This document shows positions 25,734-37,227 of a stretch of DNA of 64,000 nt, in pieces (the first letter of the stretch is position 1; every line of letters starts with the position of its first letter). The notes under the pieces are model-generated. The model had not been told where the DNA came from, ran no database searches, and was given only the letters and a program-made list of their open reading frames with translations. Source of the stretch: an uncultured Caulobacterales bacterium (GTDB taxonomy: Bacteria > Pseudomonadota > Alphaproteobacteria > Caulobacterales > Caulobacteraceae); assembly GCA_903840435.1 (NCBI GenBank), contig CAIMFV010000005.1:22962-86961 (forward strand). Direction: 5' to 3'. The position numbers and the translations under genes are program-made.

Positions 25734-26993
25734 TTAGGAAGCTTGGCCGCCACGCTTTTCGGCATAGATCATCAAGGGCTGAGCCCGGCCTTCGACCACC
25801 TCGCCATTGACCACGACTTCTTCGACGCCCTGATAGGTCGGCATTTCAAACATGGTGTCGAGCAGAATGCCTTCCATGATCGAGCGCAGGCCCCGGGCGC
25901 CAGTTTTGCGCTGGATCGCCTTACGTGAGATGGCGTGCAGGGCGTCCTCGGTAAAGGTCAGGCCGACCTGTTCCATCTCGAATAGCCGCTGGTACTGTTT
26001 CACCAAGGCGTTCTTCGGCTCGCACAAGATCTTCACCAGCGCCGCTTCGTCGAGATCCTCGAGCGTGGCAATGACCGGCAAACGGCCGATAAATTCGGGA
26101 ATGAGACCAAAGCGCAGGAGGTCGTCCGGCTCCACCTGACGCAGCACCTCGCCTGTGCGCCGCTCTTCCGGGTCCTTCACCTCGGCGCCAAAGCCAATCG
26201 AAGACCCCTTGCCGCGTCCGGAAATGATCTTTTCCAGGCCCGCAAAGGCCCCGCCGCAGATGAAGAGGATATTGGTCGTGTCAACTTGCAGGAATTCCTG
26301 CTGCGGATGCTTGCGCCCGCCTTGTGGCGGCACAGAGGCGACCGTGCCTTCCATGATCTTCAACAGGGCCTGTTGCACACCCTCGCCCGAGAAGTCGCGG
26401 GTGATGGAGGGGTTGTCGGACTTGCGGCTGATCTTGTCGACCTCGTCAATATAGACGATGCCGCGCTGCGCCCGCTCGACATTATAGTCCGCAGCCTGCA
26501 GGAGTTTGAGGATGATATTTTCGACGTCTTCGCCGACATAGCCCGCTTCGGTCAGGGTGGTGGCGTCGGCCATGGTGAACGGCACATCAATGATGCGGGC
26601 CAGGGTTTGGGCCAGCAAGGTCTTGCCCGAACCGGTCGGACCGACCAGCAAGATGTTCGACTTGGCCAGTTCGACGTCATTGTTTTTCGTCGCGTGATTG
26701 AGGCGCTTATAGTGATTGTGCACGGCGACGGCCAAAACCTTCTTGGCGTGCTCCTGCCCAATCACATAGTCGTCCAAAACCTCGCGGATTTCGCGCGGCG
26801 TCGGCACGCCGTCCTTCGACTTGACGAAGGCGATCTTGTGCTCTTCGCGGATGATGTCCATGCAAAGCTCGACGCATTCATCACAAATGAACACCGTTGG
26901 ACCGGCGATCAGTTTGCGGACCTCATGCTGGCTCTTTCCGCAGAAGGAGCAATAGAGGGTCGATTTGGCGTCGCCACTGGCGGCTTTGGTCAT
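25734..26993 (-). CDS. clpX: ClpX, ATP-binding unfoldase subunit of ClpXP
   Basis: A 419-residue AAA+ unfoldase that recognises degradation tags and feeds ClpP. The N-terminal zinc domain has CSFCGKSQ and CDECVELC, giving four Cys ligands. Walker A is GPTGSGKT, Walker B is VYIDEVDKI, and the IGF-type loop for ClpP docking reads IGFGAEV. The sensor II region is GARGLRS. ATG 26993 is preferred over the in-frame GTG at 27005. clpP lies about 1.1 kb further left in the transcription order, separated from clpX by an opposing HAD gene. Confidence 0.97.
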   Translation of the reverse strand: MTKAASGDAKSTLYCSFCGKSQHEVRKLIAGPTVFICDECVELCMDIIREEHKIAFVKSKDGVPTPREIREVLDDYVIGQEHAKKVLAVAVHNHYKRLNHATKNNDVELAKSNILLVGPTGSGKTLLAQTLARIIDVPFTMADATTLTEAGYVGEDVENIILKLLQAADYNVERAQRGIVYIDEVDKISRKSDNPSITRDFSGEGVQQALLKIMEGTVASVPPQGGRKHPQQEFLQVDTTNILFICGGAFAGLEKIISGRGKGSSIGFGAEVKDPEERRTGEVLRQVEPDDLLRFGLIPEFIGRLPVIATLEDLDEAALVKILCEPKNALVKQYQRLFEMEQVGLTFTEDALHAISRKAIQRKTGARGLRSIMEGILLDTMFEMPTYQGVEEVVVNGEVVEGRAQPLMIYAEKRGGQAS

Positions 26994-27401
26994 AGCATAT
27001 CTCACTTTTCGGGCTCACCCCCTATCAAGGAGGTGAAACGCCGGGACGATGATCGGTCAAGACAGAGGACTTCAAAAAGCCCGCCGGGTGATCGATTCGG
27101 TAAAGCCTACACCCGCAAATCTTACGGAAACCTGACGACAAGGCGTCGTTATACGACCACATTGCGATCGGACAGATCAAGACTCGTTCCGATTTTTCGC
27201 CATATCCACGGGCGCTAGCACGCCAAAAGCCCCGAGCGGCGGCGATTTGCGGCTCGGCTCTTTTGCAACAGCTTCGATATGGGGGCAAATCCTTTTATTT
27301 CCAGCCTTGCATTCCGCACGGCTCTTTGTTTTCTGTCGCCTCGCCCCTGGCGCTGCGCCAAACGCCATCCCCCCTAAGACCCAGAGTTCGATATAAACTT
27401 C
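26994..27401. other. Divergent intergenic region between clpX and the HAD phosphatase gene
   Basis: About 400 bases without a supported gene. It must hold the clpX promoter on the minus strand and the HAD gene promoter on the plus strand. I see no strong consensus boxes, hairpin or small reading frame with a ribosome binding site. Confidence 0.5.
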
Positions 27402-28058
27402 ATGGCGGACACCCACGACGCCCCGATTCCTTTGAAGGATCGCGCTGGTCCCATTGTCGCATTTGACTTCGACGGCACACTGACGGTTCGCGACAGCTTT
27501 ATCGGCTTTTTGCGCTGGCGGTGTTCTGCACCTCGCTTCGCCATGGGGCTGGCCCGCTTGGCGCCGGAGTTGGCGCGGTATGCCGTACAGCGCGACCGCC
27601 ACCGATTGAAGGCTGCGGCGGTGACCGAGTTTTTGGCCGGTGTGCCGCGCGAGGCTTTGATTGCCGAGGCTCGCGCCTTTGCGGCACAGCAAGCCCCCTA
27701 CCTGCTGCGCCCTGACGCTATCCGGGTTTGGCGCAGGCATCAGTCCGACGGGGCGCGGGTTGTGGTGGTCACCGCCTCGCCTGAACTGATTGTCGAGCCC
27801 TTCGCCCACGGCCTCGGGGCCGATTTGACGATTGGAACGCGGTTGAAGTTTGATCGCCAAGGGCGTGTCGCCCCGGGTCTCGACGGGCCCAACTGTCGTG
27901 GGCCGGAAAAGGTCGCCCGTCTGCAACAGGTGTTTGGCGAGGACGTCACCCTGCTGGCGGCCTATGGCGACAGTGATGGCGACAATGAGATGTTGGCCAT
28001 CGCTGAATCCGGCCAAATGAAATATTTCGCCGGTGCGCCAGTCACCTCAAAGTTTTGA
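27402..28058 (+). CDS. HAD-family phosphatase (HAD-IB, phosphoserine phosphatase-like)
   Basis: A 218-residue HAD hydrolase. Motif I is FDFDGTLT (21-28, nucleophile Asp22 and acid/base Asp24), motif II is VVTASPE, and motif IV is YGDSDGDNEML. A helical cap (about 35-110) fits the HAD-IB subclass, which includes phosphoserine phosphatase and other small-molecule phosphatases. The exact substrate is open. It is transcribed against clpP and clpX and interrupts their usual adjacency. Confidence 0.82.
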   Translation: MADTHDAPIPLKDRAGPIVAFDFDGTLTVRDSFIGFLRWRCSAPRFAMGLARLAPELARYAVQRDRHRLKAAAVTEFLAGVPREALIAEARAFAAQQAPYLLRPDAIRVWRRHQSDGARVVVVTASPELIVEPFAHGLGADLTIGTRLKFDRQGRVAPGLDGPNCRGPEKVARLQQVFGEDVTLLAAYGDSDGDNEMLAIAESGQMKYFAGAPVTSKF

Positions 28059-28073
28059 CTAAGCCCTAAGACG

Positions 28074-28104
28074 CCGGACCCGCTTGATAGCTTTCGGGTC
28101 CGGC
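28074..28104. terminator. Hairpin between the convergent HAD and clpP genes
   Basis: GCCGGACC (28074-28081) pairs with GGTCCGGC (28097-28104). The hairpin sits between the stop codons of two convergent genes, so it may terminate both transcripts. The flanking T-runs are poor, which lowers confidence. Confidence 0.5.
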
Positions 28105-28114
28105 CAGTTGTGCC

Positions 28115-28753
28115 TTAGGATTTGCTGTCGCTCGCGCCTTCGGCACTGTCGCGAGTTTCATAGACGTGATCCACAAGGCCAAAATCCTTGGCTTCTTGGG
28201 CGGTCAAGAAGTTGTCGCGGTCGAGCGCCTTTTCGATGGCTTCGACGCTTTGCCCCGTATGCTTAGCATAAAGCTCATTCATCCGGCGCTTGGTCTTGAT
28301 GATGTCTTCGGCATGGCGCTCAATGTCAGAGGCCTGACCGCGGAAACCGCCAGACGGCTGGTGAACCATGATGCGCGCATTTGGCAAGGCAATGCGCGCA
28401 CCCTTGGCGCCCGCGCCGAGAATGAACGAGCCCATGGAGGCCGCCATGCCGATGCAGACCGTCGAGACGGGGCTCCGGATATATTGCATGGTGTCATAGA
28501 TCGCCATGCCCGAGGTCACCTGACCGCCGGGCGAATTGATGTACATGGCGATTTCTTTTTTCGGGTTTTCGCTTTCGAGGAAGAGCAACTGGGCGGTGAT
28601 CAGAGCCGCCATGCCGTCTTCAAAAGGTCCACTTAAAAAGATGATGCGCTCTTTCAGCAGGCGCGAAAAAATGTCGTAAGCGCGCTCGCCACGGCTGGTC
28701 TGCTCGACCACCATGGGAACGAGGTTCATCATGACGCTGGCAGGATCGCGCAT
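28115..28753 (-). CDS. clpP: ClpP, proteolytic subunit of ClpXP
   Basis: A 212-residue serine peptidase forming the tetradecameric chamber used by ClpX. It has the N-terminal [23 protein letters not shown], the active-site Ser in GMAASMGSF, the His in MVHQPSGG, and the Asp within the DRDNFL segment. The start at ATG 28753 gives the usual short propeptide. It lies directly after tig on the same strand, with a 100-base gap. Confidence 0.96.
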   Translation of the reverse strand: MRDPASVMMNLVPMVVEQTSRGERAYDIFSRLLKERIIFLSGPFEDGMAALITAQLLFLESENPKKEIAMYINSPGGQVTSGMAIYDTMQYIRSPVSTVCIGMAASMGSFILGAGAKGARIALPNARIMVHQPSGGFRGQASDIERHAEDIIKTKRRMNELYAKHTGQSVEAIEKALDRDNFLTAQEAKDFGLVDHVYETRDSAEGASDSKS

Positions 28754-28855
28754 CGGGGTCTCTTCTCACTTAAGGTTTCGGGAGACTCAAACCGCCCCCG
28801 CCGTCAGGGGGATATCGCCCCTGACGCCCGTGCGTTCAAGTCACGAGTTGCGCAT

Positions 28856-30223
28856 TTAGGCTTCGCTATAGCCGTCCGGCAGGTCGTCGTCGGCCAATAG
28901 CTCTTCCTTGGTCGTCGGCTGATCTTCGATTTTCGCCTTAGAAAAGATCAGGTCGACGACCTTTTCCTCATAGACCGGCGCGCGCAGTTGCGCCGCGGCC
29001 TGTGCGTTTTGACGGTAGAATTCGATCACTTCGCGCTCTTGGCCCGGATAGCGACGCGCTTCGGCGATCAGGGCACCGTTCATTTCCTGCTCGGTCACCT
29101 GAACGTCATTGCGACGGCCAATTTCGGCCAGCACCAGTCCGAGCCGCACCCGGCGTTCGGCGATCTTGCGGTACTCGCCGCGCAATTGCTCATCGGTCTT
29201 GGCCTTGTCTTCCTCAGACAGTTGCCCCGAAGCCTTTTCCGCTTCCACCTGGTTCCAGATCACTTGGAACTCGCTTTCAACCATCCGTGGGGGCAGGTCG
29301 AAGGTGTGGCGCTCGTCCAGGGCGTCCAGGAGTGCGCGCTTGAGCTTGAAGCGGCTGGCGCTGGCATATTGACGGGCCAGCTGGTCCTTGACCGCCTGAC
29401 GAAGCGTCGCCAGGTCGTCAAGCCCCAACTTCTTCGCCAGCTCATCATCGATGGACGCGTCTTTGGCGGCGCGAATTTCTTTGACGTGAACCTCAAACTC
29501 TGCGGGCTTGCCCTTCAGATTTTCAGCTTGATAGTCCTCTGGGAAGGTAACCTTGACCACGATGTCGGCTCCCGCCTTGGCGCCCTTCACCTGATCTTCG
29601 AACCCTGGAATGAAGCGGCCTTGACCAATGACCAGCTCAACATCTTCCGCCGTGCCGCCCTCAAACGCTTCGCCGTCAATACGACCGACAAAATTGATGA
29701 CCACGAGATCACCTTCTGCGGCCTTCGGGGCCTTGCCACCCTTCTTTTCGTAGACCTTGTTTTCGTCCGCGATGGAGGTGAGGCTCTCGTCAATCTCTGC
29801 GTCAGTTGGCTCATAGACCGGACGCACAAGCGAAATGGCAGAGATGTCAGTCGGCTCGAATTCCGGCATCAGCTCAACGGCCAATTCAAAGGCGAGATCG
29901 GCCTCCCCGGCCAAAACCTTCGAAATATCGCCCTCGAAGCGGATATCTGGCGAGCCAGCGGGCCGCAGCTTGGCCTCGTCCAGCGCTTGCTTTTGACTTT
30001 CCGCCAAGGTTTCTTCGACAATCTCCTGCATCAAGCCCTTGCCGTACATCTTACGGACATGGGCGGCGGGAACCTTGCCAGGGCGAAAGCCCTTCAATTG
30101 CATTTTGGGGCTGATCTCAGCAATCTTGGCGTTGAGCTTTTGCGCCAGGATGTCCTGCGCCACCACAACCCCAAACACTCGGCTCAGGCCTTCGCCCGAT
30201 TTTTGTACGATCTCAATGGACAT
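28856..30223 (-). CDS. tig: Trigger factor, ribosome-associated chaperone and prolyl isomerase
   Basis: A 455-residue trigger factor. The N-terminal ribosome-binding domain contains the signature GFRPGKVPAAHVRKMYG. The central FKBP-type PPIase domain has DLVVINFVGRIDGEAFEGG and GFEDQVKGAKAG. The C-terminal half is the helical chaperone arm region. It acts on nascent chains at the ribosome exit. Gene order tig-clpP is standard. Confidence 0.96.
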   Translation of the reverse strand: MSIEIVQKSGEGLSRVFGVVVAQDILAQKLNAKIAEISPKMQLKGFRPGKVPAAHVRKMYGKGLMQEIVEETLAESQKQALDEAKLRPAGSPDIRFEGDISKVLAGEADLAFELAVELMPEFEPTDISAISLVRPVYEPTDAEIDESLTSIADENKVYEKKGGKAPKAAEGDLVVINFVGRIDGEAFEGGTAEDVELVIGQGRFIPGFEDQVKGAKAGADIVVKVTFPEDYQAENLKGKPAEFEVHVKEIRAAKDASIDDELAKKLGLDDLATLRQAVKDQLARQYASASRFKLKRALLDALDERHTFDLPPRMVESEFQVIWNQVEAEKASGQLSEEDKAKTDEQLRGEYRKIAERRVRLGLVLAEIGRRNDVQVTEQEMNGALIAEARRYPGQEREVIEFYRQNAQAAAQLRAPVYEEKVVDLIFSKAKIEDQPTTKEELLADDDLPDGYSEA

Positions 30224-30478
30224 GGCCTACTTTCCGCAACCGCAGTCAGGGGATGAAGCGTCCAGACCCGCTGCACGACAGGGTTTCTTTGGGTCAGACG
30301 TCTAAAACAGCTTCGCCGCCTGAGCTGGAAACACCCTGCCCACGCGGCGAAAGCGCTCTTATGTCATGAGGCGCGGTTCCGTCAAAGGCAAAATCGACCA
30401 CGAAGACCGCCCAACCCTACGAAGGCCGCTTGTCAGGGCGGATTTGCACCTCTAAACGCCTCCCTTCGTCCCCTACAT

Positions 30479-30563
30479 GCGGATGTGGCGGAACTGGTAG
30501 ACGCACTGGATTTAGGTTCCAGCGCCGCAAGGCGTGGAGGTTCGAGCCCTCTCATCCGCACCA
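30479..30563 (+). tRNA. tRNA-Leu(TAG)
   Basis: An 85-base tRNA with acceptor arms GCGGATG and CATCCGC and CCA at 30561-30563. The anticodon loop TTTAGGT has TAG at 30513-30515, and there is a long variable arm. The T-loop is GGTTCGAGCCC. The minus-strand NAD(P)HX repair gene ends 10 bases beyond. Confidence 0.96.
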
Positions 30564-30573
30564 CTCTCGGCGC

Positions 30574-32058
30574 TTAGGCTCTTGCGGCGAGCTCCCGTAG
30601 GACGGTGGGCATCATTTCGGGCAGATCCTCAGAGATCAGTCCCGGGCCAAAGCTGCGCCCGGCTTCTCCGTGGATCCAGACGCCAGCGCAGGCCGCATCA
30701 AAGCTTGGCATGCCCTGTGCGATCAAGCCGCCGATCAGTCCGGCGAGCACATCGCCTGAACCCGCCGTCGCCAGCCAAGGCGCGCCATTGGTATTGATGG
30801 CGGCACGCCCGTCTGGCCGCGCGATCACCGTATCGGGCCCCTTCAGCACCACAACCGCCCCTGCTCGCCGCGCCGCTTCGAGGGCGGCTTCAATGCGCGT
30901 CGGCGCGCTTTTCAACAGGCCGGGGAACAGCCGTTCAAATTCACCCGGATGGGGCGTCAGCACATCGTCGCGATCGAGGGCGGAGAAGAGCTCGTCTGGG
31001 TCTTCGCGAAAGACGGTCAGAGCATCGGCATCGGCCACCACAGCAGCCCCGGTTCGGCAACAGGCGAGCGCATTGAGCCGGGTTTCTTCGGTGACACCCG
31101 CTGCTGGCCCGATAATCACCGTGTCGACACCATCGACCAAATTTCTCAGCTCTTCCTCATTGTCAAACGGCTTGAGCATGATGGCGGTCAGGTGTGCGGC
31201 ATTGACTGCGACCGCGTCGGGCGGTGAGGCGACGGTAACAAGGCCCGCGCCAATTCTTAAGCCCGCGCGCGCCGCCAGCCGTGCCGCACCGGTGGCGTGC
31301 TGCGGCCCTGACACCACCACAAGCCTGCCGCGCTCCCCCTTGTGAGCCTCCACAGAAGGCCAGGGAAAGCTTTTCCGCCACAGGTCAGGCTGGTTTTCAA
31401 ACAGCACAGGCGCGGCCGGTGCTGTCAGGCCGATATCGACCACCACCACGTCGCCACAGAGCGAACGGCCAGGCTCCAGGAGGTGCGCCGGACGCTTGCG
31501 ATGCAAGGCAATGCACAGCGCAAGTTTTGGCGCATAGCCAAGTTTTTGGCCTGTGTCGCCGGAAAGCCCTGAGGGCGTATCAATGCCAACAAGCTCGACC
31601 CTGCCCTCCGCCGCTGCCAGGACAGAGCGGCAGGCCTGGGGGATGGCGCGATTGAGGCCAGCACCAAACAGGGCGTCGACCACAAGGCGCGCGCTGCCAA
31701 TCAGGTCGACGGGGTGGGTCTTGTCATCGAGTGGGACCCAGCCCTCATTCCAAAGGGCTTCAGCCTTGCGACAGTCGTCGTTTTTGGTGGACGAAAAGCC
31801 ATAGGCCGCCACCCGCACAGGCCAGCCCGCTTCGGCAAGCCGCTTGGCCACGACAAAGCCGTCGCCCCCATTGCCTCCGGGGCCTGCCAGAACCAGCACT
31901 TCGCGCGGGGTCCACCTTGCCTCAATCACGGCGGCAATTTCCCGCCCCGCCCGCAGCATCAATTCAAAGCTCGACACCCCGGCGGCAATAGCGAACGCAT
32001 CCGTAGCCGCGCTCTCGGCGACGGTGAGCACGGCATGGTCAAACAGATGATCTTTCAT
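30574..32058 (-). CDS. nnr: Bifunctional NAD(P)H-hydrate epimerase / ADP-dependent dehydratase
   Basis: This enzyme repairs damaged hydrated NADH and NADPH. Of its 494 residues, the N-terminal half (to about 215) is the YjeF_N epimerase domain, with VLAGPGGNGGDGFVVAKRLAEAG. The C-terminal half is the ribokinase-like dehydratase, with GRLVVVSGPQHATGAA, DVLTPHPGEFERL and TNGAPWLATAGSGDVLAGLIGGL. ATG 32058 is used; a GTG at 32082 is possible and would overlap the upstream phosphatase gene. The gene lies 20 bases after the histidine phosphatase gene, probably in the same transcript. Confidence 0.92.
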   Translation of the reverse strand: MKDHLFDHAVLTVAESAATDAFAIAAGVSSFELMLRAGREIAAVIEARWTPREVLVLAGPGGNGGDGFVVAKRLAEAGWPVRVAAYGFSSTKNDDCRKAEALWNEGWVPLDDKTHPVDLIGSARLVVDALFGAGLNRAIPQACRSVLAAAEGRVELVGIDTPSGLSGDTGQKLGYAPKLALCIALHRKRPAHLLEPGRSLCGDVVVVDIGLTAPAAPVLFENQPDLWRKSFPWPSVEAHKGERGRLVVVSGPQHATGAARLAARAGLRIGAGLVTVASPPDAVAVNAAHLTAIMLKPFDNEEELRNLVDGVDTVIIGPAAGVTEETRLNALACCRTGAAVVADADALTVFREDPDELFSALDRDDVLTPHPGEFERLFPGLLKSAPTRIEAALEAARRAGAVVVLKGPDTVIARPDGRAAINTNGAPWLATAGSGDVLAGLIGGLIAQGMPSFDAACAGVWIHGEAGRSFGPGLISEDLPEMMPTVLRELAARA

Positions 32059-32078
32059 GCGCTTTTCTTGACCTTGGG

Positions 32079-33275
<1,197 letters not shown>

Positions 33276-33373
33276 GGCTTAGGTCGAAGGATGCTCAATC
33301 TGAAGCTTCCCACGCCCTCCGCCGCCCTGTTCTGAGTACCCTTATTTGTTCAATCCCAACGAGGAACCCGACC

Positions 33374-34780
33374 ATGACGCCAGCAGAAATTCTCCAGGAA
33401 ATCAAAGACAAGGAGGTCAAATATGTTGACGTCCGCTTCACCGATATTCGTGGGAAGCTGCAGCATGTCACCTTTGACATTGACCTCGTTGATGAGGACT
33501 TCCTCACCGAAGGCACAATGTTCGATGGCTCGTCCATCGCGGGCTGGAAGGCGATCAACGAAAGCGACATGCTGTTGAAGCCCGACCTGAAGACGGCCTA
33601 TATCGACCCCTTCTATCAACAGACCACCATGTTCTTGTTCTGCGATGTTTTGAACCCCGACACGCTTGAGCCCTATGCGCGCGATCCGCGCTCCATCGCC
33701 AAGAAGGCGCTGGCCTTCGTCAAGTCATCGGGCGTCGGCGACAATGTGTTCTTCGGCCCAGAAGCCGAATTCTTCGTCTTTGACGACGTGCGCTGGAACA
33801 CCAGCCCGACCAAGATGGGCTATTCATTCGATTCCACCGAACTGCCGGTCAATACCGGTCGCGAATATGACGAAGGCAATATGGGCCATCGTCCGGGCCC
33901 CAAGGGCGGTTACTTCCCGGTCAACCCAATCGATTCCGGGCAAGACCTGCGCGGTGAAATGTTGGCGGTGATGGGCGAGCTCGGTCTTGAGCCGGAAAAG
34001 CATCACCACGAAGTGGCGCCTGCACAACATGAGCTCGGTCTGAAGTTCTCCGACCTCCTGACCATGGCCGACCGGATGCAGCTCTACAAATATGTGGTGC
34101 AAAACGTTGCCGCTGCCTATGGCAAGACCGCGACCTTCATGCCCAAGCCCTATTTTGGCGACAACGGCTCGGGCATGCACTGCCACCAGTCGATCTGGAA
34201 GGATGGCAAGCCGCTGTTTGCCGGAGACAAATATGCCGGTCTGTCGGACATGTGCCTGTGGTACATTGGCGGCGTGATCAAACACGCCAAGGCGATCAAC
34301 GCCTTCGCCAATCCTTCGACCAATTCTTATAAGCGTCTGGTTCCTGGCTATGAAGCGCCGGTGAAGCTTGCCTATTCGTCGCGTAACCGCTCTGCCTCGA
34401 TCCGTATCCCCTGGGTGTCGTCGCCGAAGGCCAAGCGGATTGAAACCCGCTTCCCCGATCCCTTGGGCAATCCCTACCTGACCTTCGTGGCCCTCTTGAT
34501 GGCTGGCCTTGACGGCATCGAAAACCGGATCGATCCGGGCCCAGCCATGGACAAGAACCTCTATGACCTGCCGCCTGCCGAACAGGCGAGCGTGCCGGAA
34601 GTGTGCGGTTCGCTGCGCGAAGCTCTGGAAAACCTCGATAAGGATCGCGCCTTCTTGAAGAAGGGCGGCGTTATGGATGATGACTTCATCGACGCCTATA
34701 TCGAGCTGAAGATGGAAGAGGTTCGGCGGTACGAAATCACGCCGCACCCGGTCGAATTCGACATGTATTACAGCGCCTAA
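33374..34780 (+). CDS. glnA: Type I glutamine synthetase
   Basis: The 468-residue GSI enzyme assimilates ammonia onto glutamate with ATP. It has [17 protein letters not shown] at the N-terminus, the metal/ATP motif [12 protein letters not shown] and the signature [14 protein letters not shown]. The adenylylation loop NLYDLPP has Tyr397 at the exact position used for regulation in enterobacteria. A GAGGA ribosome binding site precedes ATG 33374. An intrinsic terminator follows 22 bases after the stop. Confidence 0.97.
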   Translation: MTPAEILQEIKDKEVKYVDVRFTDIRGKLQHVTFDIDLVDEDFLTEGTMFDGSSIAGWKAINESDMLLKPDLKTAYIDPFYQQTTMFLFCDVLNPDTLEPYARDPRSIAKKALAFVKSSGVGDNVFFGPEAEFFVFDDVRWNTSPTKMGYSFDSTELPVNTGREYDEGNMGHRPGPKGGYFPVNPIDSGQDLRGEMLAVMGELGLEPEKHHHEVAPAQHELGLKFSDLLTMADRMQLYKYVVQNVAAAYGKTATFMPKPYFGDNGSGMHCHQSIWKDGKPLFAGDKYAGLSDMCLWYIGGVIKHAKAINAFANPSTNSYKRLVPGYEAPVKLAYSSRNRSASIRIPWVSSPKAKRIETRFPDPLGNPYLTFVALLMAGLDGIENRIDPGPAMDKNLYDLPPAEQASVPEVCGSLREALENLDKDRAFLKKGGVMDDDFIDAYIELKMEEVRRYEITPHPVEFDMYYSA

Positions 34781-34802
34781 GCGTCGCTGGGCGGAAGACT
34801 AA

Positions 34803-34835
34803 AAAAGGCCGGGGCGCTTGCCGCTCCGGCCTTTT
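34803..34835 (+). terminator. Intrinsic terminator of glnA
   Basis: AAAAGGCCGG (34803-34812) pairs with CCGGCCTTTT (34826-34835) around a 13-base loop. A U-rich end follows on the plus strand and an A-run precedes it, so it could work in both directions between glnA and the convergent acyl-CoA dehydrogenase gene. Confidence 0.88.
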
Positions 34836-34858
34836 CTGTTTGGAATTTCAGGTCGCGT

Positions 34859-36028
34859 CTAATAACTTTTCGGCAGACCCAGCACGCGCTCAGCGATGAA
34901 GTTGAGGATCATTTCACGGCTGACCGGGGCAATGCGGGCGATCATCGATTCACGGAAATACCGCTCCACATCATATTCCCGGGCATAGCCCATGCCGCCG
35001 TGGGCCAGTACCGAGGCTTCACAGGCATGGAAGCCCGCTTCCGCGCCCAGATATTTCGCTGCATTGGCCTCGGCCCCACAGTCTCGCCCGGCATCGTAGA
35101 GGGCGGCGGCCTTGAACGCTAAAAGATTGGCGGCTTCCAATTCCGCCCACGACTTGGCCAGCGGGTGCTGGACCCCTTGGTTCTGACCAATCGGCCGGCC
35201 AAAAATAACCCGCTCCTTGGCATAGGCGGCGGCTTTCTTCAGCGCCGCCCGTCCCAAGCCGACCGCCTCCACCGCGAACAGCACCCGCTCGGGGTTTAGG
35301 CCTTGCAACAAGTATTTGAACCCCTTGCCTTCTTCGCCAATCAGGGCTTGGTCTGGGATCTCCAGATCATCAATAAAGAGGGTATTACATTCTACGGCCT
35401 TGCGACCCATTTTCGGAATCGGCTTGGCCTCGATCCGTGTGCGGTCAAAATCGGTGTAGAAGAGCGATAAGCCTTCCGTGGGTTTGCGCGTTTCCGCCTT
35501 TGGCGTGGTGCGGGCAATAATCAAAATCTTATTGGCGCGCTGCGCCGAGGTGGTCCAGATCTTGCGGCCATTGAGGCGGTAGCCATTTGCGGTCTTCTCC
35601 GCCCGGGTCTCAAGGCTAGAGGTGTCTAGTCCGGAATTGGGTTCGGTAACGGCGAAGCACATCTTGTCCTCGCCGGAAATCAGGCGCGGCAGGGCTTCGG
35701 CCTTCTGGGCCTCGGTGCCGAACTTGACGATGGGCATGGGGCCAAAAATATTCAGATGGATGGCTGACGCGCCCGAAAAGCCTGCACCGGTTTCGGCAAC
35801 GGTCTGCATGATGATCGCGGCCTCGGTCAGGCCAAGGCCTGCCCCGCCCAAATGTTCCGGCATGGCGGCGCCCAGCCATCCGCCTTGCGCCATGGCGGCG
35901 ACAAAGGCCTCGGGAAATTCACCGGTTTCGTCGGTGCGCCGCCAATAGTCATCGTCAAAGGCTTCGCAGGTTTTGAGGACGCCGTCGCGGATGGCCTCTT
36001 GGTCCTCGGTGAGCCAAAATCCCGACAT
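34859..36028 (-). CDS. Acyl-CoA dehydrogenase
   Basis: A 389-residue FAD enzyme of the acyl-CoA dehydrogenase family. It has CFAVTEPNSGLDTSSLETRA (flavin/substrate contact), GRKIWTTSAQRA, the GRPIGQNQGVQHPLA segment and the C-terminal GGMGYAREYDVERYFRE. The latter is the usual GG.GY..EYPVER signature with its Asp and Val changes. It probably carries out the first beta-oxidation or branched-chain step; the chain length is unknown. AGGGGAGA precedes ATG 36028. It follows the FAD oxidase gene by 29 bases on the same strand. Confidence 0.9.
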   Translation of the reverse strand: MSGFWLTEDQEAIRDGVLKTCEAFDDDYWRRTDETGEFPEAFVAAMAQGGWLGAAMPEHLGGAGLGLTEAAIIMQTVAETGAGFSGASAIHLNIFGPMPIVKFGTEAQKAEALPRLISGEDKMCFAVTEPNSGLDTSSLETRAEKTANGYRLNGRKIWTTSAQRANKILIIARTTPKAETRKPTEGLSLFYTDFDRTRIEAKPIPKMGRKAVECNTLFIDDLEIPDQALIGEEGKGFKYLLQGLNPERVLFAVEAVGLGRAALKKAAAYAKERVIFGRPIGQNQGVQHPLAKSWAELEAANLLAFKAAALYDAGRDCGAEANAAKYLGAEAGFHACEASVLAHGGMGYAREYDVERYFRESMIARIAPVSREMILNFIAERVLGLPKSY

Positions 36029-36057
36029 GTCGCGTCTCCCCTACTCTTTTGGTGTTG

Positions 36058-37152
36058 CTAGGCGTCCATGCGTCGGGGGTCGAAGTGACCAAGCCCGGTG
36101 GCAGGTTCCGCGCCCGCCAGATAGGCTCCTATCCCTTCGGCTGCAAGCGGGGCGAACAACCAGCCGTTCCGCCGCATGCCGCACGCAAGATAAATCCCCG
36201 CCCGCCGCGAGGGGCCGATCAGCGGCAGTTGGTCAGGCGTTGCGGCGCGTACGCCCACTTCAGCGCGCAGATGCGAGGCAATGTCAGGCGCACGCAGCAG
36301 CGGCGTAAAGGTCGCCGCGCGGCGGACGAGATCGGAAATGGCCGCGGCATCGCAAAGCGCCTGGTCTTCCCCCTCCTCCATGGTGGCGCCGATTTTCACC
36401 CCTCCGCCGGTTTGCGGCGCCACATAGACCCCGTGCGCCCGAACAAAAGGCCCAGAAATCGGGCCCCCGTCAGGAGCCTCGAGGACGGCGATCTGCCCCC
36501 GGATCGGCCGCAACCGTTCCAGTTCTGTCGCCACAGGTGAAAGCCTGCGTCCCGGATATCCAGCCGCAATCACAACCGCTTCAGCCTGCAGAGGCTTTCC
36601 GTCGAGGATGAGGTCTCCAGCGTGGGCCCTAACCTTGGCAATCTGCAACGTCCCGCCGAGGTCGCGAAAGCGCCTGCGCATCTGGGGCAGAACCGCAGCG
36701 GGAGACACCGCACAATCGGATGTGGCGTGGAGCAAGACCTCAAAGCCGGTCGGGTCCACCCAAGGCGCGAGGTCCGCGACCTGGGCCCGGGTCTGCTCAG
36801 CAAAGCCAACACCTCTGGCCCGGAAAGTTTGGTGAAGGCCTGCCAGGGCGTCCGCCCCCTTGGCGGAGGTAAGCCACAAGCCGCCTCTTCTATTCAGGAC
36901 CAGGCCGTGGCGGTCGGCAAAAGACGGCCAAAACCTGGCCGCATCGGCGAGCCTATCCAGCTGGTCGGCCGCTGGGGCGTCGGTTAGCGCTTCGAGGAGC
37001 GGGGCAATCATGCCCGCTGCAGCGGCGGAGGCCTGATGGGCCTTGGCATCATCAAGGAGGAGGACGCGACGCCCGTTCTGTTGGGCTTCCAGCGCAATGG
37101 CGAGCCCAGTAACGCCAGCCCCAATTACCACGACATCTAAGCTATGAACCAT
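36058..37152 (-). CDS. FAD-dependent amino acid oxidase, glycine oxidase ThiO-like
   Basis: A 364-residue DAO-family flavoenzyme. The N-terminal dinucleotide-binding motif is VVVIGAGVTGLAIALEA. ASAAAAGMIAPLLEA matches the ThiO/GoxB segment (AS.AAAGML.P). RGQIAV and the C-terminal TPDQLPLIGPS followed by GMRRNGWLFAPLAAE are typical of glycine oxidase. ThiO supplies dehydroglycine for the thiazole of thiamine, but no thiS, thiG or thiE genes are adjacent, so a general amine or D-amino-acid oxidase role remains possible. Confidence 0.78.
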   Translation of the reverse strand: MVHSLDVVVIGAGVTGLAIALEAQQNGRRVLLLDDAKAHQASAAAAGMIAPLLEALTDAPAADQLDRLADAARFWPSFADRHGLVLNRRGGLWLTSAKGADALAGLHQTFRARGVGFAEQTRAQVADLAPWVDPTGFEVLLHATSDCAVSPAAVLPQMRRRFRDLGGTLQIAKVRAHAGDLILDGKPLQAEAVVIAAGYPGRRLSPVATELERLRPIRGQIAVLEAPDGGPISGPFVRAHGVYVAPQTGGGVKIGATMEEGEDQALCDAAAISDLVRRAATFTPLLRAPDIASHLRAEVGVRAATPDQLPLIGPSRRAGIYLACGMRRNGWLFAPLAAEGIGAYLAGAEPATGLGHFDPRRMDA

Positions 37153-37227
37153 TCCCGTCCATAGGGGATCAGGCCCAGAGGCTCAATGTGCAATTCGGCA
37201 GACAGCCGCCAAACGCGCGTCTTCCGA

